Origin: Lagopus muta
Lineage: Eukaryota > Chordata > Aves > Galliformes > Phasianidae
Length of the DNA: 64,000 nucleotides
NCBI RefSeq assembly: GCF_023343835.1
Contig: NC_064434.1
Coordinates: forward strand, 18,767,505-18,831,504
Direction of reading: 5' to 3'
Shown: positions 47,256 to 58,962 of the stretch, piece after piece
How positions within the stretch are numbered: position 1 is the first letter of the stretch
How the letters are laid out: the number at the start of each line of letters is the position of its first letter
Program-made: the position numbers and the translations under genes
Notes under the pieces: generated by a model
Told to the model about the DNA's origin: nothing
What the model saw: the letters and a program-made list of their open reading frames with translations, nothing else
The model's database searches: none

Positions 47256-49589
47256 ACAGTTTCATAAAGCATCACATGGGGGAGAACGCCTCACTTCACA
47301 AACTGCAATACCGTAGAAGAACTGCTAAATGGGCATCAGGACACTTTTGGCAGAAGCGCATCCTGCCTGAAGTGCAGCTCCCCCTGAAATCCCTGACTGG
47401 AAGCAATGCTATCACTCCAAACTGAGAACTGTGCAAATGGGCAGCGCCCTTATGCTGAACCCCATTGATCTGCATGAAGCTTAGGACAGATGTAGCTGCA
47501 CATTTAAATAGACCACAGTGCAGAGCTGAGGCTTCATAGACAAAAATCAATCTGTTATACTGAAAAAAAAAAAAAAAAGGAGGATGTAACATCCCACCAC
47601 TTGATCTCTAAACCAATCTCTAAATAATAGGGATTAGGATGAGCACCACTTTATGCCTGCAGGCTGAGGTTTCTGGCACGTTCTTCTGCAGTATTTGATT
47701 CTGATCATCAGCAGGAGAGAAGGCATCCTAGTCGCCCTGACCAAGTCCAGCAATTTCCACCCTCATAAAGGGATCAGTACCATTTCAGCAGACTGCTTTT
47801 AAATCAAAGATAGTAGGCAGTACTTCAAGAGAGAAAGAAAAAAATACTCACTCTGTTTTGGCAGAGAAGTACTTATATTTGGAAAAAGAATCTTGGATGG
47901 ACACAAAGCAGAAATTCTGTTCCTGCAAGGAGCCCAGGGTCTTGATTATATGACATCTCTGAGAAATGACACTTCTTATAGAAAATTGCTCTTTTATGTC
48001 TCGCTATAGTAAGGTGTTATTTTAGCACCTGGACATCTCTCTGAGCTCTCCTGTCCAATTAGAGAAAAGGTCAGCCCAAAATAAGTACAAGTCTATACAG
48101 GCTGACAAGAAGACGGCAGGGGATGCCATGAATGCAATCGTATTAGTTCTGGGTAATGCTTTTCCACACATTAGCAAATCAGCTGTTGTGCTCAGAATGA
48201 GAATTAAAATAAAAACTGTGAACTTATGACAGTAAAGAAGTAGAACAGTACAGCCAATGTTGTGGAAGGAAAGTGCAAAAGCAGCGTACTGCAACAACAC
48301 ACTGATATTAATGAAAGTACCAAGACGTCTGTAAAATTATTGTTAGCACAGACAATAATATATCTCATCCATGACCTTGGCAGGAAGCATGATGCTGTCA
48401 TGAAGATTGCTAAAGAGAGCATTGATCCCCTCAGTGATGTGCTTTTGTTCACAGCTCCAGAACTGCCAGGCACCAACTGCACTTTCACTTAGGTTGACTC
48501 CAAGTCTTCTCTTCACATTAGGCTGCTGTATATATGAAAATTTTCTTTCAGTATCCTGATGCAGTGAGTTCAGCTCTTAGCTAAGTTATGTGGATAAGCA
48601 CTGTTTTATGTGTATATAAATTACTGTACTGCAGTATTTGTTTTTCCTTTGGTTTATTTTAAACAAAATCTGAAGTTTGTTCCCTTGTCTTTACTACAAC
48701 TTTCAGTATGGTGAACTTCAATTATTTATTACTTATTTTAAAATCAAAATATTTTATTTTATTTAAATAAAATTTAACAATAAGAAAAATGTAAGAGTTT
48801 AGAAACATGCAGAGTCAAGAACCCAGATTCTTGAAAGCCAGATGGTATATACAGGGTGTTGCTTGGGCCACACTAAGTGAAGAGGAATTGTCTTGGGCAG
48901 CATATAAAATTTATAATAATGTATAAAATTAACAAGACTTATTTTTTAATATTTTTAATTGAACTAGCAGATATACACATATACATGTAAGGAATTGATT
49001 TGAGCTCCTAATCAATATACCTTATGGAATTAATCAGCTTTTAGTCATGGTGTCTATTCTAAGTGAGCTAAACCACTGTCTAAGCTCCACCAGTGTCAGC
49101 AGCCTTAGATACCTCATGCCTATAACAATCCAGTGTAAGCTTATGCCTCTGTTGCCTAAAGGTAACTCAAAACATTAAGGACAATCTCAGAGATGTAGCT
49201 AGAGGTGCAAGGCCTGTAGACAAGCTCTTTCTTAAGCAACAGTTCAAGATCAGGCAAGATACTTCTGTCTATCAGTGCAAACAAAAGTCAAACTAAAAGT
49301 CTTCAGGAAAATCTATATATCTGTTTGTTTTGTAGCTTCCTGCTACAGTTAGACCACAAAGCATGAGTTATTTTTTACTGATTAGTTTTATCCTGATTTC
49401 CCAAGTGTGGAAAAGATCAGTCCTAGCTAAGGACATCTTTATAAATATTTTTTTTCATTAAAGCACAATGAAACAATATTATTTTTGTTTTTAAACACTG
49501 GTCTTATTTTCTTCTTTATCTTTTCTTTTCTTTTCTTCTTTTTTTCCTGTTTCTGTATCTTTCAGAGATTATCAATAACTTTTCATCAC
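47256..49589. other. Intergenic; contains one A-run, no gene recognised
   Basis: A 16-A run at 47563-47578 ends a GC-richer 280-bp patch (47280-47560), which could be a processed-transcript copy, but I recognise no parent gene and found no target duplication by eye. Overlapping open frames on both strands at 48200-48490 have no recognised family. The rest is AT-rich. Confidence 0.45.
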
Positions 49590-50050
49590 TGTTTTAAAGA
49601 CTAGTTTTTTAGGGGCAGAATGGATTATTAAGTCATCAGGCTTCATTTCATGGAGAGACAGGGATACTGGATACCATTCAGTCATCCTAACTAAACTAAG
49701 TCAACAACTTTGACACAAAAGTATGCCAGCAGAGTGGTTTTAACTTTGATTTGAAGACATCATGGGATTAAAATATTGCTGCCTTATTCCCTTAGTAGAT
49801 TGTTCCACAGGGGATCATACATCCTAACAGTGAAAATGCATGCCCTGTTCTTTATATGAATCACTTTATTTTGTTATCAGTGATTTTATATTCAATTTCA
49901 GTTGCTGACTGGAACGATTTAATACTAAGGAATCCTGCTAGTTCAGCTTCTATGCAACTATGATTCCCTACTGACAGCTCATTTTTCAGTTCTAGTCAGT
50001 TTGGCAGTTCTTAATCCCTATAAAGTGCTTTTTACTGCTACTTCATAATG
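49590..50050 (-). mobile_element. Ancient CR1 (amniote CR1/L3-like) fragment
   Basis: The order 'aggggcagaatggattatta', 'gtcatcaggcttcat', 'ttgatttgaagacatcatgg', 'cccttagtagattgttccac', 'taacagtgaaaatgcatg', 'ttatattcaatttcagttgc' parallels the deep amniote CR1/L3 type (as recalled: 'ttgatttaaagac', 'cccttggtaaattgttccaa', 'cactgttaaaaatgtg', 'gaatttgtctagcttcaac'). It is much more divergent than the other CR1 copies and probably inserted before birds radiated. Boundaries are approximate. Confidence 0.6.
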
Positions 50051-50749
50051 CTTACTTTTTGTAGCCAAGGTGTTATAAGTGAATAATAGAGCACCTAAGT
50101 ACATCCCTTCTTTGCTTTTAGTTTTATGAGTTCCACTTCCAATGACATGAAAGAATGAAATCATGTTTTTTTGACAAGACTTCTTTTCCATAATATTAAG
50201 TTACCAGTCTTAATTATATTTTCATCTTTTCATCTTCAGCCTGGGTTTCTACAGAAATGAGACACTGTCTAGGTACTTGCTTGCTTGTCAGCCAGTCTCA
50301 CCTAAGAAAACATGAGCTGACTGGCAATTTCAAACACATTTGGCAGAGTGCAAGAGATGTCAACATGTTAATGCTTCTGCTTTTTTGGGCTTTTTTAGGG
50401 GGGGAGTTGGGGGGGGTTGCATTGCTGTTCGTTTTTATTGTTGCTGTTGTTTTAATTTTTTTCAAAGATACAGTGAAAGAGGCCATTTAAATGCATCTGT
50501 CTAATACAGGCATCCCACATTTATAAATTCTCAAGTCTTGGCTTTCAAGTCTTCAAGTGTTTCTGTATTGGATTTTTGTGCTAGTTCATTGAATCCAGTT
50601 CCAGCTATTCATTTTTATCTAGGATTCCTGTCTGGCTAATTAGGTAAATAACAAAAAAAACCCAAACATTTTAATTGCTAACCCTAGGGTTCTTCTACAA
50701 TTCCAAAATATCTCTGATAATCTCAGATTCAAAATTAGCGTCCTTTAAC
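50051..50749. other. Intergenic with a paired G-run
   Basis: No gene recognised. A G-run pair (G7 at 50398-50404 and G8 at 50409-50416, separated by AGTT) stands out in the AT-rich context. Confidence 0.55.
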
Positions 50750-51325
50750 CACAGAATCATGAAATCACACAGATTGGGAGCTCATCTGCATAAAGAAGAT
50801 CTAGATAGAGTAGGTTGTTCAAAGACTTTTTAAATTTTGTACATCTCCAGAAATGGACTTCCCACAACCTTCTCATACAGCCCTTTCCACTCTCACAGTA
50901 ATATTTTTTCCTTACGCTGCATTTATATTTCCAGTGGTGAACCTTCCATTCACTGTGTGCAATACAGAAAAATCTGTCTGCACTTGTTCTACATTCTCCC
51001 AATAAATAAGTATAGGCAGCCTTATTTTTTTTAGGGATAAGCAAATACAGGATTTTTTTAAACTCTCCTTGAACATCATCATGTCTGGCTCACAAAATAT
51101 CCCAGTGAACCTTTACTGGACTCATGTCCGATTTCTTTCTTGTATTGGAGAAATCTGAACTGCACACAGTACTCAAGGTCTCATGTGCTGAATAGAGCAG
51201 AAGGATGACTGCTTTGGACTTGCTGACTCTATTGTTGCTCATACAGTTAAAGATGCTGTTAGTCTTCTTGGATTCAAGGGCAAGCTCTTGGTTTGTGTTG
51301 AAATTTTTATTCACCAAGTCTTTTA
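50750..51325 (-). mobile_element. Old CR1 LINE fragment
   Basis: Begins 'cacagaatcatgaaatcaca' (decayed CR1 3' terminus), followed by 'acttcccacaaccttctcat', 'aactgcacacagtactcaag', 'gtgctgaatagagcagaagg', 'gactgctttggacttgctga' and 'aagatgctgttagtcttctt' in minus order. The middle is strongly diverged, so this is one of the older CR1 copies. Confidence 0.82.
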
Positions 51326-51392
51326 ACTCTAAAAAAATGTACCTACAGAGTTTTATAAGACAATAAGGTAAATCTACCTGGGGTTTCTAGAC

Positions 51393-51439
51393 TTTATTAT
51401 TATTATTATTACTATTATTACTATTATTATTATTATACT
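51393..51439. repeat. (TTA)n microsatellite
   Basis: About 47 bases of TTA/ATT units with two ACT interruptions. Confidence 0.92.
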
Positions 51440-51540
51440 ATTGCTCTTAAATGAACAGGAAAGCACTTTGTCATTTCAATATGTGATTTTATGTCCTGTT
51501 TTAAAACATATGAAAATTTGAAGTTATTAAACACATTTTT

Positions 51541-51722
51541 ACAGAATCACAGAGTCGTAGGAGGTAGAAGGGACATCTGGGCATCAAGTCCAAGCCCCTG
51601 CTGAAGCAGATTCCCTACAGCAGGTTTACAGAAGGAGACTCCACAACCTCTCTGGGCAGCCTGTTCCAGTGCTCTGTCAATCTCATTGTAAAGAAGTTCT
51701 TTCTCATATTCAGGAGATTTTC
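51541..51722 (-). mobile_element. CR1 LINE 3' fragment, first part
   Basis: 'cagaatcacagagtcgtagg', 'agaagggacatctgggcatc', 'ttccctacagcaggtt', 'ggagactccacaacctctct', 'gcagcctgttccagtgctct' and 'gttctttctcatattcag' are clear CR1 minus-strand sequence. About 40 bases expected after 'acagcaggtt' are missing. The last codons of ORF2 translate as '[23 protein letters not shown]'-like sequence. It probably continues in the piece at 52066. Confidence 0.9.
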
Positions 51723-52065
51723 ATTATTATCATTTACTTGCTTAAAACTTAAGAAAGCTAGAATGGTACTGGCACTTATTTCATTCCATATATATTTTAA
51801 CTGTACTAAAGCCCATACATTCAAATTTCTGCTGCCTTTGCAACATAACTTATAGAAAGTCATTCACTTGTCTATTTCTTTTATTTATAACTCACTATAC
51901 ATACAAATTACTAATCTAATGGCTTCTCACCTTTATATATGTAAAATACTGTAGCGTACTTGCCATTCTTCCCACAAAATAGATCATTTGAAAGCAAAGT
52001 CTTTGTACTGTGAATAGAAAAAAAAAAAGCTTATTTTAAACAATTCCCTGATGTGGGTTTTACTG

Positions 52066-52230
52066 GATTGTTCTCCGATCATCTTAGTGGCCCTCTGGAC
52101 CCACGCCAAGAGCTCTGCATCTTTCTTGCTCTGGGGACTCCAGGCCTGGACACAGTACTCCAGATGGGGCCTCACAAGAGCTGAGTAGAGGGGAACAATC
52201 ACCTCTCCTAAGATAAGATGCTCCCAGATC
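52066..52230 (-). mobile_element. CR1 LINE fragment, probable second part of the 51541 copy
   Basis: 'tccgatcatcttagtggccc', 'acgccaagagctctgcatc', 'caggcctggacacagtactc', 'cagatggggcctcacaagag' and 'tgagtagaggggaacaatca' are CR1 minus-strand, further from the 3' end than the 51541 piece and in the same orientation. About 340 bases without CR1 resemblance lie between, more than the ~150 expected, so a later insertion or heavy divergence separates the parts. It encodes '[21 protein letters not shown]', nearly identical to the intact ORF2. Confidence 0.9.
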
Positions 52231-54559
52231 TTTAAGCAGCTTTTTTTTTCTGTGCTGGATGTCTCAGCAAATTTCATGATTTTATTCTGTGTTACTCATG
52301 CCTACTGAGAGAATTGGAGTTTTGACTCAATTATCTTCCCCTTTGGCTGCTTTATGTCTGTGTCAATGTCAGCTAGTACAGAAAAAAAACAAAGAGCACA
52401 AGAAACAAGCATATAAAACAAGGAAATATTTTAGAGGGAACATCAGCTAGAAAGACTAGCTAGCACCTTCAGGCCTGAGAAGATAACCTGCCAGTCTCTT
52501 CAGTATAGTGTCAATAACAAAAAGAGAGAATTCATTCAGGTAGCCTTCCTCACATTGAGCTTGAAAAAAAGAAATGAATTAAGGATAAATGACTACAATA
52601 ATTATGGGAATGCGGACTAAAAAAATATATATATATATTAAGACACTTTCTCCCTTCTAGTTCTCACTATTAAAAATTTGGAATTTTTTTATTTAGTATT
52701 TTCATTCTTAAAAGTCTTGTTTTTCCTACACATCAAGAATCCAAACATCTGGCAAAGTTTAGTTCTGCTTAGAACTGAATACACCTTCTGGTGTGCATTT
52801 TTATACTTTTTGAGAGATGCAAGCAATAAGCTGTCCTGACAGATAACACTAATCACCTGGAACATGTTTTTTTAACAACAATGTAAAGATATTTGTGCCT
52901 TTCCTGGACCTATCAGTCCCCTTTTCTGTGACAAAAATTGCAAGAGAATGGATGCTTTTATCTCAGATTATTTTCTGTCCTCTTTTTTCTTCAGTTAGTC
53001 TTTTTATTTCTGTATAGGTTTATGAACTGCCTAGAAATCATTTTCAAAGTCATGTAAGAATTTCTGGAGCTCTTTTGCAAGCAGTGTAATGACAGTTGTC
53101 CTATTTTAAATAGAAACTGTTGTTTTGACTCCCTTGGGCACATGTACACTTTGAACCCACACTTACCATATCCATACGACTTGCACAGGTCCAGACATAG
53201 CCCAGCTCAGCTACCATTAATTACTCTTTTGCCCTGTTCAAATTAAGTGAAAAATAGCCTGTTTGGGATGCAGAACCTCCTATACTCCCCTTCACAAAAA
53301 TATACACACATACATGCACAAACATACTTTCCATTTCCTTCCTGCCTTTGATACTAGAGACTACAGCACAAATGCCAGTATCTGTTGGGTCAGGCCAGTC
53401 TGAGCACTAATGGATCATTCCTGTCACTTGTTAATGGTGGGTATTCTTCACAAGGCTCAGACCTACAAAGGGGAAGCAAAAAGATAAAGGTCTGCTAAAA
53501 CCAATCTCCGGAGAAAGCATGGTAGTGTCCTAAACTGTCCAAGACTACTCTCCTATATTTAGCATTCTGGTAAATCATGAAATCTGACACAGAGCTGAGT
53601 TTGGTCTTCACTGAAAGAACTACTTGTATTTAGTCCTATAAACACTGATGCTGAGAAAATCTGGAAAAATATTACACATGGATAAATGGAACAGTGAGCT
53701 CAGTGTACTCCTGTTTACTGCTATGTAAAACAAAACTAGGATAATAAGTTTTGAGTTTGGTTTGTGGTTTTTTTTTTTTTTTTTGCTATTTTATGTGTGA
53801 GTACTTTGTGGGATTTTTGTTTTGTTCTGTATTTTTTTAACTGTTAGTTTGTTATACTATATATCTACATGTTAGTATTTAGCAAAATAATCAGACTTCC
53901 ATAACTAGAAAAGTAAGTGACATCAGCACAACTATATCACAGATGCATCATACACGAGAAATAAGCACAGGCAGAATTCATCTGAATTGTAGTTAGCTGT
54001 AGTCTTTTTGTGAGCTAAAAGCAAGAGAATTCTGCAGCTTGAAATCACCTGAGGTCAGAGACAATAAATGCCTTACTTTCATCAATAAAATGCAGTGACA
54101 ACATTCTTTGCCTAGAAATCTCATTTGCTCTGTTAAATAAACCAAAAGTTGCACCAAGAGTCTTAACTCAACCAAGAGTCTTGAGTCAAGTGACTTCAAG
54201 TTACAGCAGACAGGAGAGAGCATAGTGTACAAGAGTTGGATCGTTTGCTTATCGTGGAAAATGGTATAAAAGTTTGCTACAGATCAGCTAATTTTCCTTG
54301 TATGTGAGGGAGAATATCCCTGTTATGTGGTACTTCAGAGATTCTGCAAGCAGGTCACTGAGCATGGGTTGAACTCATGTACGTACACTAAAAACCCCAT
54401 GTTTCACTTGCAGAGGCAGATGTAGGCTTCCTTCTCTTCCATTATGGATCAACACCACCTTCCCAAACAGCCCTAAGTTGCTTGCCTGTGGCTTCCCACT
54501 AAATTTCCTTAAAGATGATGCTTACCTTGATTTTTCAGCCCCTTTTTATTTGTTTTCGT
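52231..54559. other. Intergenic, no gene recognised
   Basis: AT-rich, with (TA)n at 52624-52640 and a T-run at about 53769-53784. No coding or repeat family seen. Confidence 0.55.
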
Positions 54560-54712
54560 TTCTAAGAGAAGAAGGCGTGAGAAGAGGCTGGATAAGGTCC
54601 TGGGCACCCTGATCTAATTGTGGTGTCTCTGTTCATTGCAGGGGAGTTGGACTAAATGAGGCACCTTCAGAGGTCCCTTCCAACTCCAAGGATTCTATGA
54701 TTCAATTATTCT
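54560..54712 (+). mobile_element. CR1 LINE 3' fragment, plus strand
   Basis: 'gaagaggctggataaggtcc', 'tgggcaccctgatct', 'gttcattgcaggggagttgg', 'actaaatgaggcacctt' and 'aggtcccttccaactccaag' lead to the sense-strand terminus 'gattctatgattcaattatt'. Only the last ~150 bases of the element are present. Confidence 0.9.
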
Positions 54713-55904
54713 GTTCATATGTGTTTATGTGCTCCCAAAATGGATGACTGGCAGAATGTTCCTTGTAGATTTTGTGATGAATGAAAGAAAGAAGCTTGTA
54801 AGAAACTCAAGTGAGGGAGAGATTACAATGAGATTACATGCTTTACTGTACAAATGAAATTTCATGAGGAATTTCTCCTCAAAGTGAAATACATCCTGGA
54901 GGGTGTCCAACATATGTCTTCCTGGAGCACTGGCAACACAAAGGCTTGCTAAGGCATATGTAATTGGGATGGCTGAAAGAAAATCCACTGTATTAAGTGC
55001 AGAATAAGTGAGACAGTAACAGTAGTAAGGAAACATAAAGGACAGGACAGTCAGTAAACAACAATTTCTGTTGTGCTTCTTTTACCATAACACAAAAGTG
55101 AATAAAAGTTTGTTAACATGCAATATAGTGGTAAGAGATATCACCGTGCTTTGCCAACCACCTTTTCACCAACACGTATCTCTATAATTCTGCTGTGATA
55201 ACCTTTAAGCTAAGCATGTTAGAACTGTACTTCTCTGCAATAAATCTCAGATACTGTAGCAAATCTATGGGCATTCCTCAAGTCAACCCAAGGCACTGAG
55301 ATCTCTTGACTGCAGCTTTGCTGGCATCACAATGTTCAGAATCTTATACTGACACATCAGTGTGTCCAGAAAAGGGCGACAGTGACAATAAAGAGGATAA
55401 CACTAATCACTGAATCTAGTAACCACTAACAACCTGGCTGATACTGACAAACCCAATTGCTTGTTCTATTAAAGGCAAATTGATACCCTTAAACTTTTAA
55501 AGGCAAATTGCTGCTCTCATACCTTTAACGGCAGACAGTTATGAAATCTCTATTCCATTCTTTGACAGTTCCCCCAAGAGATGGATGAATTATAGACACA
55601 GAAGGAAACAAAGCAAATAATTCCTAAGCATTTTAAAAATAGACAGATGGAACTTAGATGGGAAATAAATAAATAGGTAAATAAATAACAGTTATTTTAA
55701 AAACAGTAAGCATAAAACTTTTAGGATGTTGCAGTTAATAGGAATTGTTCTATGTCAGAAGTTAATTTAGTCATCAGTGTTAGCAAATCATACCAGACAA
55801 AGCATTACAAGTCATGGAGATCTGGAAATCTCAATCTCTACTAGCAGACAGCAAGTGACTTGTTTTCCTGGAATACTTTGAAGTTCATGCTAAGAATAAG
55901 CAGG
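54713..55904. other. Intergenic, no gene recognised
   Basis: No repeat family or gene identified. The short hydrophobic minus-strand frame at 54725-55036 has no known relative. Confidence 0.55.
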
Positions 55905-56160
55905 AATGTATCTCTGTGTCCATCTGGCCCAACCCCTGCTCCAGCAGGGACAACCAGCACACCATTTCCAGGAGGCTTTTGGAGAGCTACAAGAAGGAGA
56001 CCCCACAGCCTCTGGGCAGCCTGTAACAGTGCTCTGTCACTGCACAGCTTTCCAGTGTTCAAAGGGGACCTCCTGTATTCTGATTTGTACCCACTGCCTC
56101 TCATCCTCATATTGGGCACTTTCTCCAGGCTGAACAGTCCCAGCAATCTCAGTCTCCACA
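55905..56160 (-). mobile_element. CR1 LINE 3' fragment
   Basis: 'tggcccaacccctgctcc', 'ggagaccccacagcctct', 'gggcagcctgtaacagtgct', 'tttgtacccactgcctctca' and 'ttctccaggctgaacagtcc' are CR1 minus-strand. The terminal 3' repeats are lost. A short frame here is CR1-derived and not a gene. Confidence 0.85.
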
Positions 56161-56173
56161 CAGAGACACATCA

Positions 56174-56231
56174 TATAAAAATGATGATTCTTACTCTGCA
56201 GAATCAGGAGAGATCCTCTAGAAAGTTTGAA
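56174..56231 (+). repeat. 58-bp duplicated segment, copy A
   Basis: Matches 58905-58962 in direct orientation with three mismatches in 58. Shared core: 'aaatgatgattcttactctg'. It lies 13 bases beyond the CR1 fragment that ends at 56160. Confidence 0.85.
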
Positions 56232-57560
56232 AGTTCTGGTCCTTTGATCTTCAGTGGACCTACTATGACTCTCCTCTATGTGGAAAAATCCATGCCAGTC
56301 CAAATATAAACCCTATATGCTCAGCCTATACTATAGAAACGGACATGGAAGCATTTAAAAAGCTTTAGAAAACATGCACAGTGATAAGTCATAGGTGTTG
56401 TAGTTGTCCAGAATGCAAGAAAACTACAGTCAGATAAAAGATGTTCTAGCAATGAAGTGGTCTGTCACAGCTTGCAGAGCCTTTGGGCTGCCAAATTCAG
56501 ACAAGGATCTGAACGGTATTAGCTCTAACACCGCACATTCACATTCAGGATCTCACAGCATTTGTCTCTTGTTTTAGACTGAACAATAACCCCATCTCCT
56601 TGCCTGTTTTTTGGTAATTAATGGATATTATGGAAGACGTGAAACTCAGTCTAAGTTACTTTCTGCCCAAAGTATCCTTGCTATACTCTCTCTTTCCCAG
56701 ACATAAAAACTGCAAATGCAAGGTTTCATTACTGACTTTATTTGCAGTGTGGAGTTAGTAACTCCTGCTGAAAAAATGAGACAAGAAGACTTCCAGCATA
56801 TTCTTGCAAGGTGAGAAAGTCCTCAGGAAAGCACAACCACAAGATAAAACTTTTTTTATGCTCTTTTCTACTTATCTGTTTTTAAGAAATGAAAGCATAT
56901 TTGATGAATACCTTTTAACTAAGGATTTCAAAATTCTGTACTCAGCTGGATAAGTATAATTATCTGCACTTAGAACAGAAATATACCTAACTGCTGTGAG
57001 AAAAATAGAATGCATGAGCTCAGCACAAGAGTAAATCCTAACCATTTGCATTTAAAAATTATTTTGATAAAAATAACTTCTGCTTTCTGAAGTAACAAAA
57101 ATCTAAGAGATAAGTAACAGTAGTCATGTTCCAAAATGAACAGCAGTCAGGAGTAACTGCTTAACTGCAGGGAAGGCAGGATGAAGAACACTAATTCTAT
57201 GACCGGCTGTCATTTTGCTCTTTTTTGCAAAAGGTATTTTTAAGGCTTTGAATCATCTCTGTCTACAAGAATGCCAGACTAAGCACAAGGTCTTTTGGCT
57301 CACACAAAGAAAAGATCCTGGCAATGCCTTTGAAATTTTCTGTAAAATATAATTAGCATATATTTCAAGGAGTTTCTACATGCAAGATTTTGTATTATAG
57401 ATATTTTGAGAAATCTAGCATATTGTTTTCCTTTGTTTTTCAAATTGATGTCAACCATGTGTAGTGTTTTCCAGTTTGGCTGACTGCTGGCAGAGAATGA
57501 ATTCTTTTATACAATGTATATATTCTTTTTTTTTTTTTTTTCTACCTGTAATAGACGTTA
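56232..57560. other. Intergenic, no gene recognised
   Basis: AT-rich with no recognised repeat. A T-run lies at 57526-57540, just before the palindrome. Confidence 0.5.
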
Positions 57561-57642
57561 TAGATCTCTCTTCTCTATATATATAATATGCAGATTTATA
57601 ATAAACTATGATTATAAATATATTATAGAGAGAGCGAGATAA
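57561..57642. repeat. AT-rich imperfect palindrome
   Basis: 'tagatctctcttctctatat' on the left answers 'attatagagagagcgagata' on the right, and 'gatttataata' answers 'gattataaata' nearer the centre, so the strand can fold on itself into a long imperfect hairpin. It is AT-rich and flanked by a T-run; such sites are often unstable. Confidence 0.6.
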
Positions 57643-58904
57643 TATAGAGAAGTTGGAAAATGTGGCCAGCAGTAGCAGGGTACAGTGGGAGAATTTTTTA
57701 CAACAGCATATAATTATGTTAGCTTAAAATGACCTTGAAAACATACCTATATACGGCATTGTGTATCTTGAGCTACCTGCATAATGAGAGGTAAAGACAA
57801 AGAGCAGAAGCATTCACATATACCAATTGCTTTCTACAAAGTACCTCGTAAAAATTCCTATGATATTATCTCTTCCTTAACTGCCCAAAAACGAACATAA
57901 AACTTTCTGGGACATGGATATGATATGACGAGCATCACACAAGAAAGTGATACGGGACAGAAAGGTTTTCCCCTCAGTGTTGAGGTCAGACCAATCCAGG
58001 GTCTATTTTTGCCATTAGGAGACTAAAATACAAGGGAAAACACTTTAATCTAATCTAAACTGACAGTTATCAGATGGAGTGTAGGGAAGAGTCATAGAGA
58101 TGTGCTCTTTTTACTAGAACAACTTCTGATCAAGCACAAGAGAACAAAGAACAGCTACATTTACTTTGGAGACTAAGTTAATACAGAATTCCCTTTCAGC
58201 CCATGGTTCTGTTTGGAATCTCATGTTTGAGCAAATCAGATTATACTTCAGTTACTCATAAATCTGTTTCTTATTGGGAAACAATTTTCAAAGCAATTTC
58301 AATCTACATGATTGAAAAAACAATGAGATTTTGAAAACAGGTATAGTCTGCACCTGTAACTCCCTAAATCCGCAAACACCTCTCTGTCATCTACTTCTCA
58401 CACTGAGTGTTTCTATATCACCATTACTGCCAGTTTAAGGGGTAATATAGCCTTAACTTTAACAAGGTAAGAGAGAATTCTGTCTTAAAAGCACAGGGAT
58501 CAGCTTTATATTGTTTCCCCTCTATTTCTCAGTTCATGTAGCATAAAACAGCCTGCTAACATTCTTTTAATGTTATCTCTGAAACCGATGCCACTACCCA
58601 CTAATTAAAAATAAAGGCAGAAGAAATGAGAATGGAGAAAAAAGGGAGAAGTTGTAAGTAGAAAACAGAGGAAGTAAATACAAAAATACTTATCATTTTC
58701 ACCTTCTTTCAGAATATTTTGTTTAATGATATGGAAATATTTCCTGTCTCTCCACAGTGTCAACATTATTATTTGAATTACACAAACAGAATACTCTATT
58801 ACTGCATGGAGATGTTAGCCACCCTGTAGTTAAGGTGGTAGCCAGCTCCCATTATAAAGCCCTGTTCAGTAATCTTATAAATTTGGCAGGAAAAATTGGT
58901 CTGG
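57643..58904. other. Intergenic, no gene recognised
   Basis: No gene or repeat family identified between the palindrome and the second copy of the 58-bp repeat. Confidence 0.5.
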
Positions 58905-58962
58905 TATAAAAATGATGATTCTTACTCTGCAGAATGAGGAGAGATTCCCTAGAAAGTTTGAA
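58905..58962 (+). repeat. 58-bp duplicated segment, copy B
   Basis: Direct-orientation partner of 56174-56231, about 95% identical by hand comparison and 2.7 kb away. The flanks do not match on either side. Confidence 0.85.

Noticed and set aside
47280..47578. Possible processed pseudogene ending in a 16-A run
   Set aside because: No parent transcript recognised, no polyadenylation signal at the expected distance and no target duplication seen; an A-run alone is common here.
48022..48492. Overlapping open frames on both strands (92-94 codons minus, 76 codons plus)
   Set aside because: No recognisable domain, no splice context, and open frames of this size are expected by chance in 64 kb. 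The plus-strand peptide looks protein-like but I know no relative.
55841..56309. A 149-codon plus-strand frame and overlapping minus-strand frames
   Set aside because: Mostly CR1 sequence read antisense or out of frame, running on into the 58-bp repeat; no independent gene.
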